Assembly (NCBI GenBank): GCA_964035545.1
Contig: CAXIUT010000097.1
Span: 124,001 to 188,000, forward strand
Direction: 5' to 3'
Source of the DNA: Bugula neritina
Taxonomy: Eukaryota > Bryozoa > Gymnolaemata > Cheilostomatida > Bugulidae
DNA length: 64,000 nt
Numbering within the stretch: position 1 is the first letter of the stretch; each line of letters starts with the position of its first letter. Shown piece by piece: positions 30,001 to 46,182 of the stretch. The notes below the pieces were generated by a model. It was not told the origin of the DNA, made no database searches, and worked only from the letters and a program-made list of their open reading frames with translations. A program made the position numbers and the translations under genes.

Positions 30001-33000
30001 ATACTGTAACACATTGAAAAGTACTGCAACATACTGAAATACACTGCAACACACCGAAAAACACTGAAAATACTGTAACACACTGAAATATACTGCAAAA
30101 TACTGAAATACACTGCTACATACTGAAATACACTGCAACACACTACAACATACTGCAACATACTAAAATATACTGCAACATACTGAAATACACTGCAAAA
30201 TACTGAAATACACTGTAACATACTGAAGTATACTGCAACATACTGAAATACACTGCTACATACTGAAATATACTGCAACACACAGCAACATACTGCAACA
30301 TACTAAAATACACTGTAACATATTGGAATACACTGCAACACATTGAAATATACTGCAAAATACTGAAATATACTGCGACATACCTAAATATACGATAATA
30401 TACTGAAATATACTCTAACACATTGAAAAACACTGCAACATACTGAAATACACTGCAACACATTAAAATACACCGCAAAATACTACAACATACTGAAATA
30501 CACTGTAACACACTGAAATATACTGCAAAATACTGAAATACACTGCTACATACTGAAATATACTGCAACACACTGCGACATACTGCAACAAACTAAAATA
30601 CACTGTAACATATTGAAATACACTGCAACACATTGAAATATACTGCAATGTACCGAAATATATGGTAAACTACTGAAATATACTGTCACACATTGAAAAA
30701 TACTGCAACATACTGAAATATACTGCGACACATTGCAATATACTGTAACATACTGAAATATGCTGTAGCACACTGAAATACACTGCAACATACTGAAATA
30801 CACTGTAACGTATTAAAATATACTGCAACATACTGAAATACACTGCAGAATACCGAAATACACTGTAACATACTGAAATATACTGCAAAATACTGAAATA
30901 CACTGCTACATACTGAAATATACTGCGACACACTGCGACATACTGCAACATACTAAAATACACTGTAACATATTGAAACACACTGCAACACATTGAAATA
31001 TACTGCAATGTACCGAAATATATGGTAAACTACTGAAATATACTGTCACACATTGAAAAATACTGCAACATACTGAAATGTACTGCGACACATTGCAATA
31101 TACTGTAACATACTGAAATATGCTGTAGCACACTGAAATACACTGCAACTCACTGAAATATACTGCAACATACTGAAACACACTGTAACATATTGAAATA
31201 TACTGCAACATACTGAAATACATTGCTACATACTGAAATATACTGCAACATACTGCAACATACTGAAATACACTGTAACATACTGAAATACGCTGCAACA
31301 TACTACAACATATTGAAAGACACTGCAACACAGTGAAATATACTGCAACATACCTAAATATACGGCAACATACCAAAATACACTGTAACACATTGAAAAA
31401 TACTGCAACATACTGAAATACACTGCAACACATCGAAAAACACTGAAAATACTGTAAAACACTGAAATATACTGCAAAATACTGAAATACACTGCTACAT
31501 ACTGAAATATACTGCGACACACTGCAACATACTGCAACATACTAAAATATACTGCAACATACTGAAATACACTGCAAAATACTGAAATACACTGTAACAT
31601 ACTGAAATATACTGCAACATACTGAAGTACACTCCTACATACTGAAATATACTGCAACTCACTGCAACATACTGCAACATACTAAATTACACTGTAACAT
31701 ATTGAAATACACTGCAACACATTGAAATATACTGCAAAATACTGAAATACACTGCTACATACTGAAATATACTGCGACACACTGCAACATACTGCAACAT
31801 ACTAAAATATACTGCAACATACTGAAATACACTGCAAAATACTGAAATACACTGTAACATACTGAAATATACTGCAACATACTGAAGTACACTCCTACAT
31901 ACTGAAATATACTGCAACTCACTGCAACATACTGCAACATACTAAATTACACTGTAACATATTGAAATACACTGCAACACATTGAAATATACTGCAAAAT
32001 ACTGAAATACACTGCTACAACACTGAAATATATTCAACACACGGCAAAATACTGCAACATACTAAAATATGCTGCAATATACTGAAATCCACTGCAAAAT
32101 ACTGAAATACACTATAACATACTGAAATATACTGCAACATACTGAAATATACTGCTACATACTGAAATATACTGCCACACACTGCAACATACTGCAACAT
32201 ACCAGAACACACTGTAACATAATGAAATACACTGCAACACATTGAAATATACTGCAAAATACTGAAATACACTGCTATATACTGAAATACACTGCAACAC
32301 ACTACAACATACTGCAACATACGAAAATATACTGCAACATACTGAAATACACTGCAAAATACTGAAATACACTGTAACATACTGAAGTATACTGCAACAT
32401 ACTGAAATACACTGCTACATACTGAAATATACTGCAACACACAGCAACATACTGCAACATCCTAAAATACACTGTAACATATTGGAATACACTGCAACAC
32501 ATTAATTATACTGCAAAATACTGAAATACACTGCTACATACTGAAATATACTGCAACATACTGCAACATACTGAAATACACTGCAACACATTCAAATACA
32601 CCGCAAAATACTACAACATACTGAAATGCACAGTAACATATTGAAATACACTGCAACGCATTGAAATATACTGCAATGTACCGAAATATATGGTAAACTA
32701 CTGAAATATACTGTCACACATTGAAAAACACTGCAACATACTAAAATATACTGCAACATACTGAAATACACTGCAAAATACTGAAATACACTGTAACATA
32801 CTGAAGTATACTGCAACATACTGAAATACACTGCTACATACTGAAATATACTGCGACACATTGCAATATACTGTAACATACTGAAATAGGCTGTAGCACA
32901 CTGAAATACACTGCAACTCACTGTAATATACTGCAACATACTGAAATACACTGTAACATATTAAAATATACTGCAACATACTGAAATATAGTGCTACATA

Positions 33001-36000
33001 CTGAAATATACTGCAACATACTGCAACATAGTGAAATACACTGTAACATACTGAAATACACTGCAACATACTACAACATATTGAAATACACTGCAACACA
33101 TTGAAATATACTGCAACACACCTAAATATACGGTAATATACTGAAATATACTGTAACACATTGAAAAACACTGCAACATACTGAAATACACTGCAACACA
33201 TTCAAATACACCGCAAAATACTACAACATACTGAAATGCACTGTAACATATCGAAATACACTGCAACGCATTGAAATATACTGCAATGTACCAAAATATA
33301 TGGTAAACTACTGAAATATACTGTCACACATTGAAAAATACTGCAACATACTGAAATATACTGCGACACATTGCAATATACTGTAACATACTGAAATATG
33401 CTGTAGCACACTGAAATACACTGCAACATACTGAAATACACTGTAACATATTAAAATATACTGCAACATACTGAAATACACTGCAGAATACCGAAATACA
33501 CTGTAACATACTGAAATATACTGCAAAATACTGAAATACACTGCTACATACTGAAATATACTGCGACACACTGTGACATACTGCAACATACTAAAATACA
33601 CTGTAACATATTGAAATACACTGCAACACATTGAAATATACTGCAATGTACCGAAATATATGGTAAACTACTGAAATATACTGTCACACATTGAAAAATA
33701 CTGCAACATACTGAAATATACTGCGGCACATTGCAATATACTGTAACATACTGAAATATGCTGTAGCACACTGAAATACACTGCAACTCACTGAAATATA
33801 CTGCAACATACTGAAACACACTGTAACCTATTGAAATATACTGCAACATACTGAAATACATTGCTACATACTGAAATATACTGCAACATACTGCAACATA
33901 CTGAAATACACTGTAACATACTGATATACCCTGCAACATACTACAACATATTGAAAGACACTGCAACACATTGAAATATACTGCAACATACCTAAATATA
34001 CGGTAATATACCAAAATATACTGTAACACATTGAAAAGTACTGCAACATACTGAAATACACTGCAACACACCGAAAAACACTGAAAATACTGTAACACAC
34101 TGAAATATACTGCAAAATACTGAAATACACTGCTACATACTGAAATACACTGCAACACACTACAACATACTGCAACATACTAAAATATACTGCAACATAC
34201 TGAAATACACTGCAAAATACTGAAATACACTGTAACATACTGAAGTATACTGCAACATACTGAAATACACTGCTACATACTGAAATATACTGCAACACAC
34301 AGCAACATACTGCAACATACTAAAATACACTGTAACATATTGGAATACACTGCAACACATTGAAATATACTGCAAAATACTGAAATACACTGCTACATAC
34401 TGAAATATACTGCAACATACTGCAACATACTGAAATACACTGCAACACATTCAAATACACCGCAAAATACTACAACATACTGAAATGCACTGTAACATAT
34501 TGAAATACACTGTAACATATTAAAATATACGGCAACATACTGAAATATACTGCGACACATTGCAATATACTGTAACATACTGAAATAGGCTGTAGCACAC
34601 TGAAATACACTGCAACTCACTGAAATATACTGCAACATACTGAAATACACTGTAACATATTGAAATATACTGCAACACACTGAAATATAGTGCTACATAC
34701 TGAAATATACTGCTACATACTGAAATACACTGCAACATACTGCAACATACTGAAATACACTGCAACACATTGAAATATACTGCAACATACCTAAATATAC
34801 GGTAATATACTGAAAAATACTGTAACACATTGAAAAACACTGCAACATACTGAAATACACTGCAACACATTCAAATACACCGCAAAATACTACAACATAC
34901 TGAAATGCACTGTAACATATTGAAATACACTGCAACACATTGAAATATACTGCAATGTACCGAAATATATGGTAAACTACTGAAATATACTGTCACACAT
35001 TGAAAAATACTGCAACATACTGAAATATACTGCGACACATTGCAATATACTGTAACATACTGAAATATGCTGTAGCACACTGAAATACACTGCAACATAC
35101 TGAAATACACTGTAACATATTAAAATATACTGCAACATACTGAAATACACTGCAGAATACCGAAATACACTGTAACATACTGAAATATACTGCAAAATAC
35201 TGAAATACACTGCTACATACTGAAATATACTGCGACACACTGCGACATACTGCAACATACTAAAATACACTGTAACATATTGAAACACACTGCAACACAT
35301 TGAAATATACTGCAATGTACCGAATTATATGGTAAACTACTGAAATATACTCTAACACATTGAAAAACACTGCAACATACTGAAATATACTGCGGCACAT
35401 TGCAATATACTGTAACATACTGAAATATGCTGTAGCACACTGAAATACACTGCAACTCACTGAAATATACTGCAACATACTGAAACACACTGTAACATAT
35501 TGAAATACACTGCAACACATTGAAATATACTGCAATGTACCGAAATATATGGTAAACTACTGAAATATACTGTCACACATTGAAAAATACTGCAACATAC
35601 TGAAATATACTGCGACACATTGCAATATACTGTAACATACTGAAATAGGCTGTAGCACACTGAAATACACTGCAACTCACTGAAATATACTGCAACATAC
35701 TGAAATACACTGTAACATATTGAAATATACTGCAACACACTGAAATATAGTGCTACATACTGAAATATACTGCAACATACTGCAACATAGTGAAATACAC
35801 TGTAACATACTGAAATACACTGCAACATACTACAACATATTTCAATACACTGCAACACATTGAAATATACTGCAACATACCTAAATATACGATAATATAC
35901 TGAAATATACTCTAACACATTGAAAAACACTGCAACATACTGAAATACACTGCAACACATTCAAATACACCGCAAAATACTACAACATACTGAAATACAC

Positions 36001-37426
36001 TGTAACACACTGAAATATACTGCAAAATACTGAAATACACTGCTACATACTGAAATATACTGCAACACACTGCGACATACTGCAACATACTAAAATACAC
36101 TGTAACATATTGAAATACACTGCAACACATTGAAATATACTGCAATGTACCGAAATATATGGTAAACTACTGAAATATACTGTCACACATTGAAAAATAC
36201 TGCAACATACTGAAATATACTGCGACACATTGCAATATACTGTAACATACTGAAATATGCTGTAGCACACTGAAATACACTGCAACATACTGAAATACAC
36301 TGTAACGTATTAAAATATACTGCAACATACTGAAATACACTGCAGAATACCGAAATACACTGTAACATACTGAAATATACTGCAAAATACTGAAATACAC
36401 TGCTACATACTGAAATATACTGCGACACACTGCGACATACTGCAACATACTAAAATACACTGTAACATATTGAAACACACTGCAACACATTGAAATATAC
36501 TGCAATGTACCGAAATATATGGTAAACTACTGAAATATACTGTCACACATTGAAAAATACTGCAACATACTGAAATGTACTGCGACACATTGCAATATAC
36601 TGTAACATACTGAAATATGCTGTAGCACACTGAAATACACTGCAACTCACTGAAATATACTGCAACATACTGAAACACACTGTAACATATTGAAATATAC
36701 TGCAACATACTGAAATACATTGCTACATACTGAAATATACTGCAACATACTGCAACATACTGAAATACACTGTAACATACTGAAATACGCTGCAACATAC
36801 TACAACATATTGAAAGACACTGCAACACAGTGAAATATACTGCAACATACCTAAATATACGGCAACATACCAAAATACACTGTAACACATTGAAAAATAC
36901 TGCAACATACTGAAATACACTGCAACACATCGAAAAACACTGAAAATACTGTAAAACACTGAAATATACTGCAAAATACTGAAATACACTGCTACATACT
37001 GAAATATACTGCGACACACTGCAACATACTGCAACATACTAAAGTAAACTGCAACATACTGAAATACACTGTAAAATACTGAAATACACTGTAACATACT
37101 GAAGTATACTGCAACATACTGAAATACACTGCTACATACTGAAATATACTGCAACACACAGCAACATACTGCAACATACTAAAATACACTGTAACATATT
37201 GGAATACACTGCAACACATTGAAATATACTGCAAAATACTGAAATACACTGCTACATACTGAAATATACGGCAACATACTGCAACATACTGAAATACACT
37301 GCAACACATTCAAATACACCGCAAAATACTACAACATACTGAAATACACTGCAAGACATTGAAATATACTGCAACATACCTAAATATACGGTAATATACT
37401 GAAATATACTGTAACACATTGAAATA

Positions 37427-38946
37427 TACTGCAACATACTGAAATACACTGCAACACATTCAAATACACCGCAAAATACTACAACATACTGAAATGCACT
37501 GTAACATATCGAAATACACTGCAACACATTGAAATATACTGCAATGTACCGAAATATATGGTAAACTACTGAAATATACTGTCACACATTGAAAAATACT
37601 GCAACATACTGAAATATACTGCGACACATTGCAATATACTGTAACATACTGAAATATGCGGTAGCACACTGAAATACACTGCAACTCACTGAAATATACT
37701 GCAACATACTGAAATACACTGTAACATATTGAAATATACTGCAACATACTGAAATACAGTGCTACATACTGAAATATACTGCAACATACTGCAACATAGT
37801 GAAATATACTGTAACATACTGAAATACACTGCAACAAACTACAACATATTAAAAGACACTGCAACACATTGAAATATACTGCAACATACCTAAATATACG
37901 GTAATATACCAAAATATACTGTAACACATTTAAAAATACTGCAACATACTGAAATACACTGCAACACACTGAAATACACTGCAAAATACTGAAATACACT
38001 GTAACATACTGAAATATACTGCAACATACTGAAATACACTGCTACATACTGAAATATACTGCAACACACAGCAACATACTGCAACATACTAAAATACACT
38101 GTAACATATTGGAATACACTGCAACACATTGAAATATACTGCAAAATACTGAAATACACTGCTACATACTGAAATATACTGCAACATACTGCAACATACT
38201 GAAATACACTGCAACACATTCAAATACACCGCAAAATACTACAACATACTGAAATGCACTGTAACATATCGAAATACACTGCAACACATTGAAATATACT
38301 GCAATGTACCGAAATATATGGTAAACTACTGAAATATACTGTCACACATTGAAAAATACTGCAACATACTGAAATATACTGCGACACATTGCAATATACT
38401 GTAACATACTGAAATATGCTGTAGCACACTGAAATACACTGCAACTCACTGAAATATACTGCAACATACTGAAATACACTGTAACTTATTGAAATATACT
38501 GCAACATACTGAAATACAGTGCTACATACTGAAATATACTGCAACATACTGCAACATAGTGAAATACACTGTAACATACTGAAATACACTGCAACAAACT
38601 ACAACATATTGAAAGACACTGCAACACATTGAAATATACTGCAACATACCTAAATATACGGTAATATACCAAAATATACTGTAACACATTTAAAAATACT
38701 GCAACATACTGAAATACACTGCAACACACTGAAATACACTGCAAAATACTGAAATACACTGTAACATACTGAAATATACTGCAACATACTGAAATACACT
38801 GCTACATACTGAAATATACTGCAACACACTGCAACATACTGCAACATACTAAAATACACTGTAACATATTGAAATACACTGCAACACATCGAAATATACT
38901 GCAAAATACTGAAATACACTGCTACATACTGAAATATACTGCGACA
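37427..38946. repeat. 760-bp higher-order repeat, two tandem copies
   Basis: Units 37,427-38,186 and 38,187-38,946 align without indels. Differences are scattered; near the end, for example, CACACAGCAAC becomes CACACTGCAAC. Confidence 0.8.
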
Positions 38947-41900
38947 CACTGCAACATACTGCAACATACTAGAATACACTGTAACCTAATGAAATACACT
39001 GCAACACATTGAAATATACTGCAAAATACTGAAATACACTGCTATATACTGAAATGTACTGCAACACACTACAACATACTGCAACATGCTAAAATATACT
39101 GCAAAATACTGAAACACCCTGCAAAATACTGAAATACACTGTAACATACTGAAGTATACTGCAACATACTGAAATACACTTCTACATACTGAAATATGCT
39201 GCAACACACAGCAACATACTGCAACATACTAAAATACACTGTAACATATTGGAATACACTGCAACACATTGAAATATACTGCAAAATACTGAAATACACT
39301 GCTACATACTGAAATATACTGCGACACACTGCAATTTACTGCAACATACTAAAATACACTGTAACATATTGAAATAGACTGCAACACTTTGAAATATACT
39401 GCAAAATACTGAAATACACTGCTACATACTGGAATATACTGCGACACACTGCAAGATACTGCAACATACTAAAATAAACTGCAACATACTGAAATACACT
39501 GCAGAATACTGAAATACACTGTAACATACTGAAATATACTGCAAAATACTGAAATACACTGCTACATACTGAAATATACTGCAACACACTGCGACATACT
39601 GCAACATACTAAAATACACTGTAACATATTGAAATACACTGCAACACATTGAAATATACTGCAATGTACTGAAATATATGCTAAACTACTGAAATATACT
39701 GTCACACATTGAAAAACACTGCAACATACTGATATATACTGCGACACATTGCAATATACTGTAACATACTGAAATAGGCTGTAGCATACTGAAATACACT
39801 GCAACTCACTGAAATATCCTGCAACATACTGAAATACACTGTAACATATTGAAATACACTGCAACATACTGAAATATAGTGCTACATACTGAAATATACT
39901 GCAACATACTGCAACATAGTGAAATACACTGTAACATAGTGAAATACACTGCAACATACTACAACATATTGAAATACACTGCAACACATTGAAATTTACT
40001 GCAACATACCCAAATATACGGTAATCTACTGAAATATACTGTAACACATTGAAAAACACTGCAACATACTGAAATACACTGCAACACATTCAAATACACC
40101 GCAAAATACTACAACATACTGAAATGCACTGTAACATATTATGAAATACACTGCAACACATTGAAATATACTGCAATGTACCGAAATATATGGTAAACTA
40201 CTGAAATATAATGTCACACATTGAAAAATACTGCAACATACTGAAATATACTGCGACACATTGCAATATACTGTAACATACTGAAATATGCTGTAGCACA
40301 CTGAAATACACTGCAACTCACTGAAATATACTGCAACATACTGAATTACACTGTAACAAATTGAAATATACTGCAACATACTGAAATACAGTGCTACATA
40401 CTGAAATATACTGAAACATACTGCAACATAGTGAAATACACTGTACCATACTGAAATACACTGCAACATACTACAACATATTGAAATACACTGCAACACA
40501 TTGAAATATACTGCAACATACCTAAATATACTGTGATATACTGAAATATACTGTAACACATTGAAAAACACTGCAACATACTGAAATACACTGCAATGCA
40601 CTGAGATACACCGCAAAATACTACAACATACTGAAATGCACTGTAACATATTGAAATACACTGCAACACATTGAAATATACTGCAATGTACCGAAATATA
40701 TTGTAAACTACTGAAATATACTGTCACACATTGAAAAGTACTGCAACATACTGAAATATACTGCGACACGTTGCAATATACTGTAACATACTGAAATATG
40801 CTATAGCACACTGAAATACACTGCAACTCACTGAAATATACTGCAACATACTGCAACATAGTGAAATACACTGTAACATACTGAAATACACTGCGACATA
40901 CTACAACATATTGAAAGACACTGCAACACATTAAAATATACTGCAACACACCTAAATATACGGTAATATACCAAAATATACTGTAACACATTTAAAAACA
41001 CTGCAACCTACTGAAATACACTGCAACACACTGAAATACACTGCAAAATACTGTAACACACTAAAATACACTGCAACACACTGCAATTTACTGCAACATA
41101 CTAAAATATACTGCAACATACTGAAATACACTGCAAAATACTGAAATATACTGCAACACACTGCAACTTACTGCAACATACTAAAATACACTGTAACATA
41201 TTGAATTACACTGCAACACATTGAAATATACTGCAAAATACTGAAATACACTGCTACATACTGAAATATACTGCGACACACTGCAACATACTGCAACATA
41301 CTAAAATATACTGCAAAATACTGAAATACACTGCAAAATACTGAAATACACTGTAACATACTGAAATATACTGCAACATACTGAAATACACTGCTACATA
41401 CTGAAATATACTGCAAAATACTGCAACATACTAAAATACAATGTAACATATTGAAATACACTGCAACACATTGAAATATACTGCAAAATACTGAAATACA
41501 CTGCTACATACTGAAATATACTGCGACACACTGCAACATACTGCAACATACTAAAATACACTGCAACATACTGAAATACACTGCAGAATACTGAAATACA
41601 CTGTAACATACTGAAATATACTGCAAAATACTGAAATACACTGCTACATACTGAATTATACTGCAACACACTGCGACATACTGCAAGATACTAAAATACA
41701 CTGTAACATATTGAAATACAGTGCAACACATTGAAATATACTGCAATGTACCGAAATATATGGTAAACTACTGAAATATACTGTCACACATTGAAAAATA
41801 CTGCAACATACTGAAATATACTGCGACACATTGCAATATACTGTAGCATACTGAAATACGCTGTAGCACACTGAAATACACTGCAACTTACTGAAATATA

Positions 41901-42156
41901 CTGCAAAATACTGGAATACACTGCTACATACTGAAATATACTGCGACACACTACAACATACTGCAACATACTAAAGTATACTGCAACATACTGAAATACA
42001 CTGTAAAATACTGAAATACACTATAACATACTGAAATATACTGCAACATACTGAAATATACTGCTACATACTGAAATATACTGCCACACACTGCAACATA
42101 CTGCAACATACCAGAACACACTGCAAAATACTGAAATACACTGTAACATACTGAAG

Positions 42157-44704
42157 TATACTGCAACATACTGCAACATAGCGAAATACACTGTAACATA
42201 CTGAAATACACTGCGACATACTACAACATATTGAAAGACACTGCAACACATTGAAATATACTGCAACATACCTAAATATACGGTAATATACCAAAAAATA
42301 CTGTAACACATTTAAAAATACTGCAACGCACTGAAATACACTGCAACACACTGAAATACACTGCAAAATACTGTAACACACTGAAATATACTGCAACACA
42401 CTGCAACATACTGCAACATACTAAAATATACTGCAAAATACTGAAATACACTTCAAAATACTGAAAAACACTGTAACATACTGAAATATACTGCAACATA
42501 CTGAAATACACTGCTACCTACTGGAATATAGTGCAACACACTGCAACATACTGCAACATACTAAAACACACTGTACATTATTGAAATACACTGCAACACA
42601 TTGAAATATACAGCAAAATACTGAAATACACTGCTACATACTGAAATATACTGCGACACACTGCACGATACTGCAACATACTAAAATATACTGCAACATA
42701 CTGAAATACACTGCTACATACTGAAATATACTGCAAAATACTGCAACATACTAAAATACAATGTAACATATTGAAATACACTGCAACACATTGAAATATA
42801 CTGCAACATACTGAAATACACTGTAACATACTGAAATACACTGCAACATACTACAACATATTGAAATACACTGCAACACATTGAAATACATCGCAAAATA
42901 CTACAACATACTGAAATGCACTGTAACAGATTGAAATACACTGCAACACATTGAAATATACTGCAATGTACTTAAATATATGGTAAACTACTGAAATATA
43001 CTGTCACACATTGAAAAATACTGCAACATACTGAAATATACTGCGACACATTGCAATATACTGTAGCATACTGAAATACGCTGTAGCACACTGAAATACA
43101 CTGCAACTCACTGAAATATACTGCAACATACTGAAACACACTGTAACATATTGAAATATACTGCAACATACTGAAATACATTGCTACATACTGAAATATA
43201 CTGCAACATACTGCAACATACTGAAATACACTGTAACATACTGAGATACGCTGCAACATACTACAACATATTGAAAGACACTGCAACACATTGAAATATA
43301 CTGCAACATACCTAAATATACGGTAATATACCAAAATATACTGTAACACATTGAAAAATACTGCAACATACTGAAATACACTGCAACACACCGAGAAACA
43401 CTGAAAATACTGTGACACACTGAAATATACTGCAAAATATTGGAATACACTGCTACATACTGAAATATACTGCGACACACTGCAACATACTAAAGTATAC
43501 TGCAACATACTGAAATACACTGCAACACATTGAAATATACTGCAAAATACTGAAATCCACTGCTATATACTGAAGTACACTGCAACACACTACAACATAC
43601 TGCAACATACGAAAATATACTGCAACATACTGAAATACACTGCAAAATACTGAAATACACTGTAACATACTGAAGTATGCTGCAAAATACTGAAATACAC
43701 TGCTACATACTGAAATATACTGCAACACACTGCGACATACTGCAACATACTAAAATACACTGTAACATATTGAAATACACTGCAACACATTGAAATATAC
43801 TGCAATGTACTGAAATACATGCTAAACTACTGAAATATACTGTCACACAATGAAAAACACTGCAACGTACTGATATATACTGCGACACATTGCAATATAC
43901 TGTAACATACTGAAATAGGCTGTAGCATACTGAAATACACTGCAACTCACTGAAATATACTGCAACATACTGAAATACACTGTAACATATTGAAATATAC
44001 TGCAACATACTGAAATATAGTGCTACATACTGAAATATACTGCAACATACTGCAACATAGTGAAATACACTGTAACATACTGAAATACACTGCAACATAC
44101 TACAACATATTGAAGTACACTGCAACACATTGAAATATACTGCAACATACCCAAATATACGGTAATCTACTGAAATATACTGTAACACATTGAAAAACAC
44201 TGCAACATACTGTAATACACTGCAACACATTCAAATACACCGCAAAATACTACAACATACTGAAATGCACTGTAACATATTGAAATGCACTGCAACACAT
44301 TGAAATATACTGCAATGTACCGAAATATATGGTAAACTACTGAAATATACTGTCACACATTGAAAAATACTGCAACATACTGAAATATACTGCGACACAT
44401 TGCAATATACTGTAACATACTGAAATATGCTGTAGCACACTGAAATACACTGGAACTCACTGAAATATACTGCAACATACTGAATTACACTGTAACAAAT
44501 TGAAATATACTGCAACATACTGAAATACAGTGCTACATACTGAAATATACTGTAACATACTGCAACATAGTGAAATACACTGTAACATACTGAAATACAC
44601 TGCAACATACTACAACATATTGAAATACACTGCAACACATTGAAATATACTGCAACATACCTAAATATACTGTAATATACTGAAATATACTGTAACACAT
44701 TGAA
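42157..44704. repeat. Satellite paralogue of the element locus, without the element
   Basis: 42,157-42,886 matches the left flank (offset 39,767 to copy 1; 10,284 to copy 2). 42,889-44,704 matches the right flank (offset 34,389 to copy 1 as far as about 9109; 15,662 to copy 2 as far as about 60,366). A few private substitutions are visible, such as AACAGATTG against AACCTATTG just right of the target. Confidence 0.85.
42887..42888. other. Empty (pre-insertion) TA target site paralogous to both element loci
   Basis: The satellite here reads GAAATACATCGCAAAATAC with a single TA where both filled loci carry TA-element-TA. The left flank (42,157-42,886) aligns with 2390-3119 and 52,441-53,170. 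The right flank (from 42,889) aligns with sequence after 8499 and 58,550. CATCGC instead of the usual CACCGC, and the later variant TGTACTTAAATATATGG, are shared with the filled loci, so this is the true paralogue and not a chance satellite match. Confidence 0.85.
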
Positions 44705-46182
44705 AAATACTGCAACATACTGAAATATACTGCGACACATTGCAATATACTGTAGCATACTGAAATACGCTGTAGCACACTGAAATACACTGCAACTCAC
44801 TGAAATATACTGCAACATACTGAAACACACTGTAACATATTGAAATATACTGCAACATACTGAAATACATTGCTACATACTGAAATATACTGCAACATAC
44901 TGCAACATACTGAATTACACTGTAACATACTGAGATACGCTGCAACATACTACAACATATTGAAAGACACTGCAACACATTGAAATATACTGCAACATAC
45001 CTAAATATACGGTAATATACCAAAATAAACTGTAACACATTGAAAAATACTGCAACATACTGAAATACACTGCAACACACCGAGAAACACTGAAAATACT
45101 GTAACACACTGAAATATACTGCAAAATACTGGAATACACTGCTACATACTGAAATATACTGCGACATACCCAAATATACGGTAATCTACTGAAATATACT
45201 GTAACACATTGAAAAACACTGCAACATACTGTAATACACTGCAACACATTCAAATACACCGCAAAATACTACAACATACTGAAATGCACTGTAACATATT
45301 GAAATGCACTGCAACACATTGAAATATACTGCAATGTACCGAAATATATGGTAAACTACTGAAATATACTGTCACACATTGAAAAATACTGCAACATACT
45401 GAAATATACTGCGACACATTGCAATATACTGTAACATACTGAAATATGCTGTAGCACACTGAAATACACTGGAACTCACTGAAATATACTGCAACATACT
45501 GAATTACACTGTAACAAATTGAAATATACTGCAACATACTGAAATACAGTGCTACATACTGAAATATACTGTAACATACTGCAACATAGTGAAATACACT
45601 GTAACATACTGAAATACACTGCAACATACTACAACATATTGAAATACACTGCAACACATTGAAATATACTGCAACATACCTAAATATACTGTAATATACT
45701 GAAATATACTGTAACACATTGAAAAATACTGCAACATACTGAAATATACTGCGACACATTGCAATATACTGTAGCATACTGAAATACGCTGTAGCACACT
45801 GAAATACACTGCAACTCACTGAAATATACTGCAACATACTGAAACACACTGTAACATATTGAAATATACTGCAACATACTGAAATACATTGCTACATACT
45901 GAAATATACTGCAACATACTGCAACATACTGAAATACACTGTACCATACTGAGATACGCTGCAACATACTACAACATATTGAAAGACACTGCAACACATT
46001 GAAATATACTGCAACATACCTAAATATACGGTAATATACCAAAATAAACTGTAACACATTGAAAAATACTGCAACATACTGAAATACACTGCAACACACC
46101 GAGAAACACTGAAAATACTGTGACACACTGAAATATACTGCAAAATATTGGAATACACTGCTACATACTGAAATATACTGCG
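44145..46182. repeat. 1,019-bp higher-order repeat, two tandem copies
   Basis: Units 44,145-45,163 and 45,164-46,182. The odd length comes from the 9-bp ACTGAAAAT monomer in each. Small differences include GAATTACACTGTAAC against GAAATACACTGTACC. Confidence 0.85.

Larger units (their letters stand above)
20610..37017. repeat. Super-repeat region: three related blocks of about 5-7 kb
   Basis: Long shared tracts link three successive blocks: 21,512-23,385 with 28,408-30,281 (offset 6,896); 25,254-27,146 with 30,670-32,502 (offset 5,416, less one 60-bp unit at the end); 27,852-28,934 with 33,308-34,390 (offset 5,456); and 22,631-26,104 with 33,544-37,017 (offset 10,913, about 3.5 kb). The 9-bp monomer TTAATTATA tags corresponding points at 20,610, 27,146 and 32,502. 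The blocks are mosaics rather than simple copies. Confidence 0.85.

Noticed and set aside
40026-40991. Longest minus-strand open frame in the satellite (321 codons) and hundreds like it
   Set aside because: The protein is only the ten-residue cycle forced by a 10-bp repeat, overlapping frames give the same cycle, and stops follow satellite variants rather than gene boundaries. No domain, signal or initiation context supports a gene.
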